A stretch of 64,000 bases of DNA from CAYTTR01 sp964440805 (lineage in GTDB: Bacteria > Acidobacteriota > Aminicenantia > Aminicenantales > Aminicenantaceae): assembly GCA_964440805.1 (NCBI GenBank), contig CAYTTR010000010.1, positions 1-64,000 of the forward strand, in the 5' to 3' direction. Positions 9,371 to 16,535 of this stretch are shown in pieces; position 1 is the first letter of the stretch; every line of letters starts with the position of its first letter. Made by a program: the position numbers and the translations under genes. Under the pieces are notes generated by a model. It was not told the DNA's origin. It did no database searches and saw nothing but the letters and a program-made list of their open reading frames with translations.

Positions 9371-9401
9371 ATTATAATACAAATCTCTCATTCATCATAA
9401 A
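9371..9401 (-). promoter_or_regulatory. Possible promoter of the TonB-like gene pair
   Basis: On the minus strand a perfect TATAAT (plus coordinates 9371-9376) lies about 37 bp upstream of the start codon. The only -35-like hexamer, TTTATG at 9396-9401, is 19 bp away and poor, so the call rests on the -10 and the divergent arrangement. Confidence 0.3.
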
Positions 9402-9417
9402 TTTCACTGATGAACAA

Positions 9418-9446
9418 TTGGTTGCTTTTTAAATCCAATTTATATT
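9418..9446 (+). promoter_or_regulatory. Putative promoter of the M14 peptidase gene
   Basis: TTGGTT at 9418-9423 and TATATT at 9441-9446 are 17 bp apart. A start near 9453 would leave a leader of about 45 nt ending in the AAAGGAGG ribosome-binding site. Confidence 0.45.
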
Positions 9447-9497
9447 GGACGAAAAGAAATTGAGTCAATCAATTTCGATGAAAAAGGAGGATTGAAA

Positions 9498-11207
9498 ATG
9501 AACAGAAAAATATTCAGACTTCCTTTAAAGGCGATTGTTTTCTTTTTGGTAGTTTTTTCTTTTCTCTATCCTGAAGAACTGGAAACACCAGCAGAAAAAG
9601 TTAGATACACTGCTTATACACAATATGAAGAGCTTTCCCGTTTTCTGAGTACTATAGATCAAGTGTCTCCTCAAATGAATGTTGGAATTGTGGGCAGGAC
9701 TTTGAGGACCAGAAGATATCCTGACAGAGATTTCTATCTCTGTATTATTACTGAAGAAGGAGCGGCTTCTCCAGAAGAACTTAACAGGATGAAGCCTACT
9801 TTTTTAATTGTGTCCTCCCAGCACGGTAATGAGCAGTCAGCCAAAGAAGCAGCCCTCTGGTTGATAAGGGATCTAACGACAGGAGAGCTTAAACCACTGT
9901 TAAAAAAAATAAACTTTCTGATAATTCCTCAGGCAAATCCCTATGGTAATTTTTTTGACCAGAGGAGAAATGAACAAGACCTTGATCTCAATCGTGACCA
10001 TGTAAAACTGGAGTCTCCTGAAGTTGAAACCATTCACAGAATCTTTCGTCAATGGATGCCGGAAATAACCATGGATGTTCATGAGAAAGGAGATGATTAT
10101 TACCGGGTTTCAATCGGATGTGTTTCCAATGTTAACATTCACCAGAACCTTCAGAACTTTTCCCGGAATATCATTCTCAAAGAAGTGGAAAAGGAGCTTC
10201 AAGAAAAAAAGATTACTTTTCATGAATATCTGATTACACAGCCCATGGGAATAGATTCTTCAGCCGGAGTTTCTTACCGAAATGAAGATTCCAGAGAAAG
10301 AGAAATGATGAAGCGTTACAGCACCACCGATCTAAACGACGGGCGAAACAGTCTGGGAATTTATGAAACTTTGAGTTTTATCCAGGAAGGGGCTTCCCGT
10401 CATGATATCGAGACCTTGGCTGAAAGGACCAGGTGGCAGTATTGGGGTATCCGGAGTTTTTCAGAAAGTATTGCCCGTCATGCCGACGAAATCAGGAATA
10501 TGGTCAGAAGTTTCAGGAAAGATTTGGTGGAGAAAGCCAAAATATATACTGCAGATAACCTTGTACATCTCCGGATGGAGTATGTTAGAGATTCTACTCA
10601 ACCAACCTTAGATATCAAAAAATTTGTTCGATCTGAACCTCCTATAAGGGGGATACTTAAAAATGATAAAAAAGCGGGGGAGCCTCTTACTGCAGACGAT
10701 ATTGCCCCTTATCCTTTTCCTTCTTACTCCAAAGTGGAAGAAGAAGTGGTTAGAAATTGGTTTTCCCTGGTAAAACCCACCTTAAGTATTTCCCGTCCAT
10801 TGGGCTATATTATTCCAGCATCCCATTTTAAGGTGGTGGAAATATTGCTCAGGCACGGAATACAAGTTGGAGTCTTTACCAAGGATTCCAGAATCGATGT
10901 TGAGGCTTACCAGATCAACGAGATTAAACCCGCTGAATACGATTATCTTCCTCCTGAAAAAATCGAAGTTGTGAATTACACCATGGAAGCTATTGTTAAA
11001 AAGGGAGATTATTATATTCCCTGTGCTCAAGAAGCGGCCAATCTTATTCCCTGCCTTCTTGAGCCACAATCACAATATGGTTTGATTCGTTACTGGAATT
11101 TACAATTAGTCCCTGAGAAGGGAGATATTTTTCCTTTTTACCGGGTCACCCGGGTCCAGGAACTACCCTGGATTCCTTTTAAGAACTGGAGGATAAGGCT
11201 TCCTTGA
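9498..11207 (+). CDS. Secreted M14-family zinc carboxypeptidase
   Basis: A 569-residue metallopeptidase expected to trim amino acids from peptides outside the cytoplasm. A signal peptide covers about the first 25 residues (basic start, then FFLVVFSFLYP). The zinc site of the M14 fold is visible as HGNEQSAKE (His and Glu of HxxE), DLNRD supplies the substrate-binding arginine region, and DVHEKG the third zinc ligand. The ATG at 9498 is preferred over a TTG at 9492 because GGAGG at 9486-9490 is 7 bp from the ATG but only one base from the TTG. Its last 29 bases overlap the convergent sucD. The C-terminal third (from about 390) lies outside the core domain and I do not recognise it. Confidence 0.87.
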   Translation: MNRKIFRLPLKAIVFFLVVFSFLYPEELETPAEKVRYTAYTQYEELSRFLSTIDQVSPQMNVGIVGRTLRTRRYPDRDFYLCIITEEGAASPEELNRMKPTFLIVSSQHGNEQSAKEAALWLIRDLTTGELKPLLKKINFLIIPQANPYGNFFDQRRNEQDLDLNRDHVKLESPEVETIHRIFRQWMPEITMDVHEKGDDYYRVSIGCVSNVNIHQNLQNFSRNIILKEVEKELQEKKITFHEYLITQPMGIDSSAGVSYRNEDSREREMMKRYSTTDLNDGRNSLGIYETLSFIQEGASRHDIETLAERTRWQYWGIRSFSESIARHADEIRNMVRSFRKDLVEKAKIYTADNLVHLRMEYVRDSTQPTLDIKKFVRSEPPIRGILKNDKKAGEPLTADDIAPYPFPSYSKVEEEVVRNWFSLVKPTLSISRPLGYIIPASHFKVVEILLRHGIQVGVFTKDSRIDVEAYQINEIKPAEYDYLPPEKIEVVNYTMEAIVKKGDYYIPCAQEAANLIPCLLEPQSQYGLIRYWNLQLVPEKGDIFPFYRVTRVQELPWIPFKNWRIRLP

Positions 11208-12057
11208 CCTTGGCTCCAATATCAGCCGGGCTTTTAGCCACAAAAACTCCAGCAGCGGTTAAGACATCCATTTTTTCCTTAGCTGTTCCTTTTCCTCCGG
11301 CAATAATAGCTCCGGCGTGACCCATGCGTCTTCCCGGAGGAGCTGTTTGCCCGGCAATGAAACTGACTACAGGTTTGGGAAACTCTTTTTTTATATATTC
11401 GGCTGCTTCTTCTTCAGCAGTTCCTCCGATTTCTCCGATTAGAATAACTGCCTTGGTCTCATTGTCATCTTTGAACATTTTTAAAAGATCAATATATTTC
11501 AAGCCCACTACAGGGTCTCCTCCGATTCCGATAGCAGTGGACTGGCCGTAACCCTGATCAGAAACCTGCTGGACTGCTTCGTAAGTGAGTGTTCCGGAGC
11601 GAGAAATGATACCTACGGCGCCTGGGGTATGAATATGACCGGGCATAATGCCTATTTTACATTTGCCTGGAGAGATAATACCGGGAGTATTGGGGCCAAT
11701 AAGATGACAGGATTTATCTTTTAGAAACTGTTTGACCTTGATCATATCAAAAGTGGGAATCCCTTCTGTAATACAAACTACAAGTTTTACTCCTGAATCA
11801 ACAGCTTCCATGATGGCGTCGGCAGCAAACAGAGGAGGTACGAAAATGGCAGCTGCATTGGCTCCTTCCTTTTCCACAGACTCGGATACGGTGTTAAAAA
11901 CAGGAACTCCCAGATGGGTTATTCCTCCTTTTCCGGGTGTGACACCGGCCACAACCTTGGTCCCGTATTCCTGCATTTTTTGAGCATGAAAAGTTCCTTC
12001 ACTTCCTGTGATTCCCTGAACCACTACCCGGGTCGTTTTATCTATGAGAATGCTCAT
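11179..12057 (-). CDS. sucD: Succinyl-CoA synthetase alpha subunit
   Basis: Binds CoA and carries the phosphohistidine intermediate in the reversible conversion of succinyl-CoA to succinate with nucleoside triphosphate formation. The 292-residue length is normal. The N-terminal Rossmann CoA-binding part shows VVVQGITGSEGTFHAQKM, and the phosphorylated histidine is His247 in RRMGHAGAI. The gene follows sucC by 14 bp with a good ribosome-binding site, so the two subunits are co-expressed. The C-terminus overlaps the convergent M14 peptidase gene by 29 bases. Confidence 0.97.
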   Translation of the reverse strand: MSILIDKTTRVVVQGITGSEGTFHAQKMQEYGTKVVAGVTPGKGGITHLGVPVFNTVSESVEKEGANAAAIFVPPLFAADAIMEAVDSGVKLVVCITEGIPTFDMIKVKQFLKDKSCHLIGPNTPGIISPGKCKIGIMPGHIHTPGAVGIISRSGTLTYEAVQQVSDQGYGQSTAIGIGGDPVVGLKYIDLLKMFKDDNETKAVILIGEIGGTAEEEAAEYIKKEFPKPVVSFIAGQTAPPGRRMGHAGAIIAGGKGTAKEKMDVLTAAGVFVAKSPADIGAKVKEALSSSS

Positions 12058-12071
12058 TTTTGGCTCCTTTC

Positions 12072-13229
12072 TTATTTGACAAGAGATACTACCTTTTCGG
12101 CTGCCTCTTTCATGCTGGCAGCAGGATAGAAATTCAGGCCTGATTCCTTGAGAATATTCTTTCCCTGTTCAACATTTGTTCCTTCCAGCCGGACTACCAT
12201 AGGAACATTAAGTCCGATTTCCTTGGCGGCCCTGACAATGCCATTGGCAACCATATCGCAACGGACAATTCCTCCGAAGATATTTATTAAAGCTGCTTTG
12301 ACATCTTTGTCGGAGACCAGGGTTTGGAAAGCATTTTGCACTGCTTCTTCGGAAACACCGCCTCCCACATCAAGAAAATTGGCCGGCATTCCTCCGTAAT
12401 ATTTGATGATATCCATGGTGGCCATTGCCAAACCAGCACCATTGACCATACAGCCAACATTCCCATCGAGTTTGATGTAGTTTAGATCATACTTGGAAGC
12501 TTCTACTTCCAGAGGTTCTTCCTCTTCAATATCCCTCATTTTCTCAATATCAGGATGACGGACAAGAGCGTTATCATCGAAATTCATTTTGGCATCCAGG
12601 GCCAGGACGTTTCCTTGCTTGGTAACCAGAAGGGGGTTGATTTCAGCCAACGAAGCATCTGTTGATTGAAAAGCTTTATATAGTCCCAGAATGAATTTCA
12701 CTGCCTGCTTGAAGGTATCTCCTTTTAAACTTAGTTTGAAAGCCAATCGCCTTGCTTGAAAAGGCTGGAATCCGACTGAAGGATTGATATATTCTTTGAA
12801 GATTAGTTCAGGGGTTTCGGCAGCCACTTTTTCGATCTCTACTCCTCCCTCAGAGGAAGCCATAACTACAGGAGATTCCTTGGCTCTGTCAATTACTATA
12901 CCGATGTAGAGTTCTTTATCGATTTCTAATGCTTCTTCTACTAGAATTCTCCGGACCAGTTTGCCTTCAGTGCCGGTTTGATGGGTTACCAACTTCATCC
13001 CAATCATTTTTGAAGCTAAATTTTTGGCCTCCTCCGCATTTTGAGCCAGCTTTATACCGCCCCCTTTGCCTCGGCCGCCGGCGTGAACCTGGGCCTTGAG
13101 AACAACAGTGGATCCTATTTCATGAGCTATTTGGTAAGCTTTCTCAGGAGTTTCGGCCACATCTCCACGGGGAATTTGGACACCAAACCGGCTGAGAATA
13201 CTTTTTGCTTGGTATTCATGGATTTTCAT
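12072..13229 (-). CDS. sucC: Succinyl-CoA synthetase beta subunit
   Basis: ATP-grasp subunit that binds the nucleotide and succinate and forms the SucCD heteromer. It is 385 residues, as expected. MKIHEYQAKSIL opens the protein, VLKAQVHAGGRGKGGGI is the nucleotide-binding loop, and FLDVGGG and INIFGGIVRCD mark the C-terminal ligase domain. It leads the sucC-sucD pair, 180 bp downstream of the fumarase subunit gene, so it may be transcribed both from that operon and from its own weak promoter. Confidence 0.97.
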   Translation of the reverse strand: MKIHEYQAKSILSRFGVQIPRGDVAETPEKAYQIAHEIGSTVVLKAQVHAGGRGKGGGIKLAQNAEEAKNLASKMIGMKLVTHQTGTEGKLVRRILVEEALEIDKELYIGIVIDRAKESPVVMASSEGGVEIEKVAAETPELIFKEYINPSVGFQPFQARRLAFKLSLKGDTFKQAVKFILGLYKAFQSTDASLAEINPLLVTKQGNVLALDAKMNFDDNALVRHPDIEKMRDIEEEEPLEVEASKYDLNYIKLDGNVGCMVNGAGLAMATMDIIKYYGGMPANFLDVGGGVSEEAVQNAFQTLVSDKDVKAALINIFGGIVRCDMVANGIVRAAKEIGLNVPMVVRLEGTNVEQGKNILKESGLNFYPAASMKEAAEKVVSLVK

Positions 13230-13258
13230 GGTTTTATCCTTTCATCAATTGTTTTCAA

Positions 13259-13288
13259 ACTATTTTCCTTTGGCAGTCAAGCCGTCAA
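13259..13288 (-). promoter_or_regulatory. Possible promoter of sucCD
   Basis: Minus-strand TTGACG (13283-13288) and AATAGT (13259-13264) are separated by 18 bp. The -35 is good but the -10 is weak. The remaining spacer between the fumarase gene and sucC (13230-13409) shows no other clear element. Confidence 0.3.
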
Positions 13289-13409
13289 TAACAAATAAAA
13301 ATAAGATTGCCCCAGTAACATCTACATCCAAAATATTCAATTTCCCTAAAAACTATGGATAAATTATTTCTCCTTTTTCCCGGCTAACATAGACCGAAAA
13401 TCCAGAGAA

Positions 13410-13970
13410 TTAGTCTGTCTTTTTGCTGTACTTCTTTTTACCTTCTTCGTAAAGATCTCCACCGTACATGTCGTTGATAACGATGCAGGGAAAATCCTTT
13501 ACTTTCACCCTTCGTATAGCCTCAGGTCCAAGCTCGGGATAAGCAATGACTTCGGAGTCAATAATACTCTTTGAAATCAATGCTCCAGCTCCTCCAACTG
13601 CGGCACAGTAAATTCCTTTGTATTTCTTTAGAGCTTGTTTGACTTCTTCGTTTCTGGAACCTTTTCCAATTGTCCCTTTTAAACCCAAGGCATATAGAGT
13701 GGGCGCATAGGAATCCATCCGGTAACTGGTTGTAGGGCCGGCAGAACCAATTGGTTTTCCAGGTCTGGCGGGAGTGGGGCCAACATAGTAAATGAATTGA
13801 CCTTTAACCTCAACCGGAAGTTGCTTTCCTTCTTTGATCAGTTCGATCAATTTTTTATGGGCCGAATCTCTGCCTGTTAAAAGGAAACCTGAAATGTAAA
13901 GCCTGTCGCCGGCTCTGAGTTTTTCAATTAATTCGTCGGAAACGGGTGTTTCTATATGGTATTCAGCCAT
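13410..13970 (-). CDS. Class I fumarate hydratase, beta (C-terminal) subunit
   Basis: A 186-residue protein matching the C-terminal half or beta subunit of class I Fe-S fumarases and L(+)-tartrate dehydratases. Blocks seen: GDRLYISGFLLTGRDSAHK, YVGPTPARPGKPIGSAGPTTSYRMD, and AVGGAGALISKSI. The malate dehydrogenase gene 3 bp upstream makes fumarase, not tartrate dehydratase, the likely role. The alpha subunit, which carries the Fe-S cluster, is normally next to it but is not found anywhere in this window. The protein cannot be a complete enzyme on its own. Confidence 0.88.
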   Translation of the reverse strand: MAEYHIETPVSDELIEKLRAGDRLYISGFLLTGRDSAHKKLIELIKEGKQLPVEVKGQFIYYVGPTPARPGKPIGSAGPTTSYRMDSYAPTLYALGLKGTIGKGSRNEEVKQALKKYKGIYCAAVGGAGALISKSIIDSEVIAYPELGPEAIRRVKVKDFPCIVINDMYGGDLYEEGKKKYSKKTD

Positions 13971-13973
13971 GGT

Positions 13974-14900
13974 TCAGAGTGAAAGAATTTTAATTACTGA
14001 ACGGACGGCCTCTTCTGAGTTGCGGATCATTTCTTCTTCTTCTTGGATCAACTCAATTTCAATAATTTCTTCAACTCCATTTGCTCCGAGTTTTATGGGT
14101 ACACCAAAATACAGGTCAGTAATTCCGTACTCACCTTCAAGATAAGCAGCACAAGGGAGGATTTTCTTTTTGTCTCTGATAATCGATTCCACCATCTCGG
14201 TTACAGCCAAAGAAGGAGCATAGTAGGCGCTTCCCGTTTTTAAGTACTTTACAATTTCTCCACCGCCCTTGCGGGTTCTTTCCACAATAGCATCGATTTT
14301 ATCTTGGGGAAGGAAGTGAGTGAGGGGAATTCCGGAAATGGAAGTATACCTGGCAATTGGGACCATGGTATCGCCATGCCCTCCCAGAACCAGAGCCTGA
14401 ATATTCTCAACGGAAACATCAAGTTCCATGGAAATAAAGGTCCGGTAACGGGTTGTGTCGAGAATTCCTGCCATCCCCACTACTCTGTTTTTGGGAAAGC
14501 CGCTGACTTTGTAGGCAGTGTAAGCCATGGCATCAAGAGGATTAGAGACAACAATAATAATGGCCTCAGGAGAATATTTGATTACCTGCTCGGTAACGGG
14601 CTTGACAATTTTGAAGTTGGCGTCAACCAGGTCATCTCTGCTCATTCCCGGAGTCCGGGGTTTACCGGCGGTGATAACTACAATGTCAGAATCCTTGGTG
14701 TCCTCATAGGAATTAGTCCCGGTTACACGACAGTCGTATTTTCCGACTGGACCGCCTTGAGACATGTCCAGTCCTTTGCCTATGGGCATATCTTCAATGA
14801 TGTCAAGCAAAACAACATCAGCCAATTCGTTTTCTGCAATTTTAAAGGCAGTAACTTCTCCCACATGTCCGGCTCCAATAACACTTACTTTTTTTCTCAT
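13974..14900 (-). CDS. mdh: Malate dehydrogenase (NAD-dependent, LDH-like type)
   Basis: Oxidises malate to oxaloacetate. The Rossmann motif GAGHVGE is at residues 9-15, and Asp33 at the end of the second strand indicates NAD over NADP. Specificity for a dicarboxylate is shown by Arg82 and Arg88 in KPRTPGMSRDDL, where lactate dehydrogenases have Gln at the first position. VLGGHGDTMVP carries the catalytic histidine near 175. At 308 residues it belongs to the MDH-III/LDH-like group. A strong AAGGAGG precedes the ATG, and the fumarase subunit gene starts 3 bp after the stop. Confidence 0.95.
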   Translation of the reverse strand: MRKKVSVIGAGHVGEVTAFKIAENELADVVLLDIIEDMPIGKGLDMSQGGPVGKYDCRVTGTNSYEDTKDSDIVVITAGKPRTPGMSRDDLVDANFKIVKPVTEQVIKYSPEAIIIVVSNPLDAMAYTAYKVSGFPKNRVVGMAGILDTTRYRTFISMELDVSVENIQALVLGGHGDTMVPIARYTSISGIPLTHFLPQDKIDAIVERTRKGGGEIVKYLKTGSAYYAPSLAVTEMVESIIRDKKKILPCAAYLEGEYGITDLYFGVPIKLGANGVEEIIEIELIQEEEEMIRNSEEAVRSVIKILSL

Positions 14901-14917
14901 GATTAACCTCCTTGTTA

Positions 14918-14943
14918 ATTATAAAATTTTCCTTTTTATCCAA
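14918..14943 (-). promoter_or_regulatory. Possible internal promoter upstream of mdh
   Basis: On the minus strand TATAAT (14918-14923) lies just upstream of the mdh ribosome-binding site with TTGGAT at 14938-14943; the 14-bp spacing is short. Between this and the icd stop, about 14948-14995, an imperfect hairpin of roughly 12 pairs can form in the icd-mdh transcript. Confidence 0.3.
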
Positions 14944-15013
14944 ATAGACCGGAAAAGACCTTTCATCTCATATAAGGCTTTTTCGGTTTTATCCACACTT
15001 GATATAGCTGGGA

Positions 15014-16216
15014 TCATGTCTGTCCTGTATAAGATTTCCACCTTTCTTCCAAGGAGTTATCCTGAATGGTTTGCATGAGATATTCTGTGTATTCTTCTCC
15101 TGTGGCTCCGGTATCGCGACCAGTGATTTGAAGTTTCTTTTCGTAGTTTCCACATACATCCAAGGCCATTTCCAGTTTTTTGGCCCTCTCCGGATAACCA
15201 ATGTGATTAATAAGCATGGCTGCTGCCCGGATCATGCTGCAAGGATCAGCATACTTTGCCCGGCCTTCTTTGACCATACGGGGAGCAGATCCGTGAATAG
15301 CTTCAAACATGGAATAGCGTTTGCCGATGTTGGCGCTTCCTGCTGTTCCCACTCCGCCTTGAAATTCAGCTGCTTCATCTGTCAATATATCTCCGTACAG
15401 ATTGGGTAGAACAAGCACATCGAATTGAGTTCTACGCTTAGAGTCAACCAGCTTGGCTGTCATAATATCAATATACCAATCATCCACCTCAATTTCCGGG
15501 TACTCTTTGGCAATGTTGTAGCCGATCTCCAAGAATTTACCGTCAGTGGTTTTTATCACATTGGCTTTAGTGACAATGGTCACTCTTTTTCTTTTATTCT
15601 TGCGGGCATAATCAAAGGCAAGCCGGATTATTCTTTCGGCACCTTGAGAAGTAATCACTTTAAAGTCCATGGCTAAGTCAGAGGTGACGTTTATTCCTTG
15701 ACTACCCATGATATAGGCACCTTCGGTATTTTCCCGGAAGAAAAACCAGTCGATTCCTTCTCTGGGAACACGAACTGGGCGGACATTGGCGAAAAGATCT
15801 AAATAGCGCCTCATGGAAACATTACAGCTTTCAATATTAGGCCAGGGGTCTCCTCTTCTGGGAGTAGTGGTTGGGCCCTTCAAGGTGACATGACATTTCT
15901 TGATTTCTGCCAGTACATCGTCAGGAATGGATTTGTTCTGAGCAGCCCGGTTTTCAATGGTTAATCCTTCTATGTCCCTGATTTCCACTTTGCCGGACTG
16001 AGTTTCTTCTTGAAGAAGAAACTCGAGGATACGGCGGGCATGGGTGGCGATATAAGGACCGATGCCGTCTCCTCCGATGATCCCGATAGTGATAGGTTTG
16101 ACCTTGGCATAATCAACCCAGTCTACGGGCTTCTTCAGCTCTTCAACTCTTTTGAGTTGTTCCGCAACAATCTGGCCGAAATAATCTTTGGCTTTGTCGA
16201 TGGCCTTGTAATCCAT
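15014..16216 (-). CDS. icd: Isocitrate dehydrogenase
   Basis: Oxidative decarboxylation of isocitrate to 2-oxoglutarate. The 400-residue protein belongs to the isocitrate/isopropylmalate dehydrogenase family. The isocitrate-type substrate site is evident in ESCNVSMRRYLDLFANVRPVR: serine, asparagine and the three arginines match the bacterial ICDH pattern, and FRENTEGAY follows. The metal-binding part is NLYGDILTDEAAEFQGG. In the cofactor loop HGSAPRMVKEGRAKYADP, an arginine follows HGSAP where NAD enzymes usually have Asp, so NADP is likely but not proven. It heads the minus-strand TCA operon with GGAGGG before the ATG. Confidence 0.92.
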   Translation of the reverse strand: MDYKAIDKAKDYFGQIVAEQLKRVEELKKPVDWVDYAKVKPITIGIIGGDGIGPYIATHARRILEFLLQEETQSGKVEIRDIEGLTIENRAAQNKSIPDDVLAEIKKCHVTLKGPTTTPRRGDPWPNIESCNVSMRRYLDLFANVRPVRVPREGIDWFFFRENTEGAYIMGSQGINVTSDLAMDFKVITSQGAERIIRLAFDYARKNKRKRVTIVTKANVIKTTDGKFLEIGYNIAKEYPEIEVDDWYIDIMTAKLVDSKRRTQFDVLVLPNLYGDILTDEAAEFQGGVGTAGSANIGKRYSMFEAIHGSAPRMVKEGRAKYADPCSMIRAAAMLINHIGYPERAKKLEMALDVCGNYEKKLQITGRDTGATGEEYTEYLMQTIQDNSLEERWKSYTGQT

Positions 16217-16325
16217 ATTTTTTATTCCCTCCTAAATATGATTTTTATTTAAGGATACTCATCTTATAATTTTTTGCTTTTAAAATCAATATAATAAAGC
16301 AATAGAAGTTTATTCGGTTTTTTTG

Positions 16326-16352
16326 GTTTCTTTAGTTTCTTTGGTTAGCCTG
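16326..16352 (+). repeat. Short 9-bp-periodic repeat (GTTTCTTTR units)
   Basis: Two adjacent 9-mers, GTTTCTTTA (16326-16334) and GTTTCTTTG (16335-16343), are followed by a degenerate third. It resembles the longer arrays at 22578 and 24141 and lies directly beside the 76-bp dispersed repeat. Confidence 0.5.
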
Positions 16353-16354
16353 GA

Positions 16355-16430
16355 CTATTCATGAAAAAGACCGATACTTTTTATATCACAAATACTATCT
16401 ATGACTTAAGAGGTTTTATTACGGCGCAGG
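16355..16430 (-). repeat. 76-bp dispersed repeat, copy A
   Basis: The reverse complement of this segment matches 43104-43179 over 76 bases with nine differences, all transitions, and no gaps (88% identity). Inside it a 6-bp AAAAAG/CTTTTT stem encloses a 7-nt loop. It fills much of the 319-bp divergent region between icd and acnB. The plus strand here is also open as a short reading frame; see 16361-16504. Confidence 0.85.
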
Positions 16431-16504
16431 TATGGAAAAGCACCAAAATTTTGACAAATGAAAGGAAAAATTTTATACAAGTTATTAACAATAGCATGTT
16501 ATGA
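16361..16504 (+). pseudogene. 47-codon reading frame inside the dispersed repeat, possible mobile-element remnant
   Basis: The frame runs from ATG at 16361 to TGA at 16502 and begins MKKTDTFYITNTIYDLRGF. No ribosome-binding site precedes it. The FYITNTI...F pattern vaguely recalls the start of REP-associated tyrosine transposases, but this is weak. In the second repeat copy the same frame has lost its ATG (ATA) and has a TAG, and most changes alter amino acids, so the protein is not conserved. It also contains the acnB promoter. A decayed remnant or chance frame is likelier than a gene. Confidence 0.3.
16451..16479 (+). promoter_or_regulatory. Strong sigma70-type promoter of acnB
   Basis: Perfect TTGACA at 16451-16456 and TATACA at 16474-16479 with the optimal 17-bp spacing. 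A start near 16486 leaves a leader of about 50 nt before the acnB ATG at 16536. It is the closest to consensus of the promoters found in this window. Confidence 0.75.
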
Positions 16505-16535
16505 GCAATAATTAGCAAAAATAATGGAGATGAAA

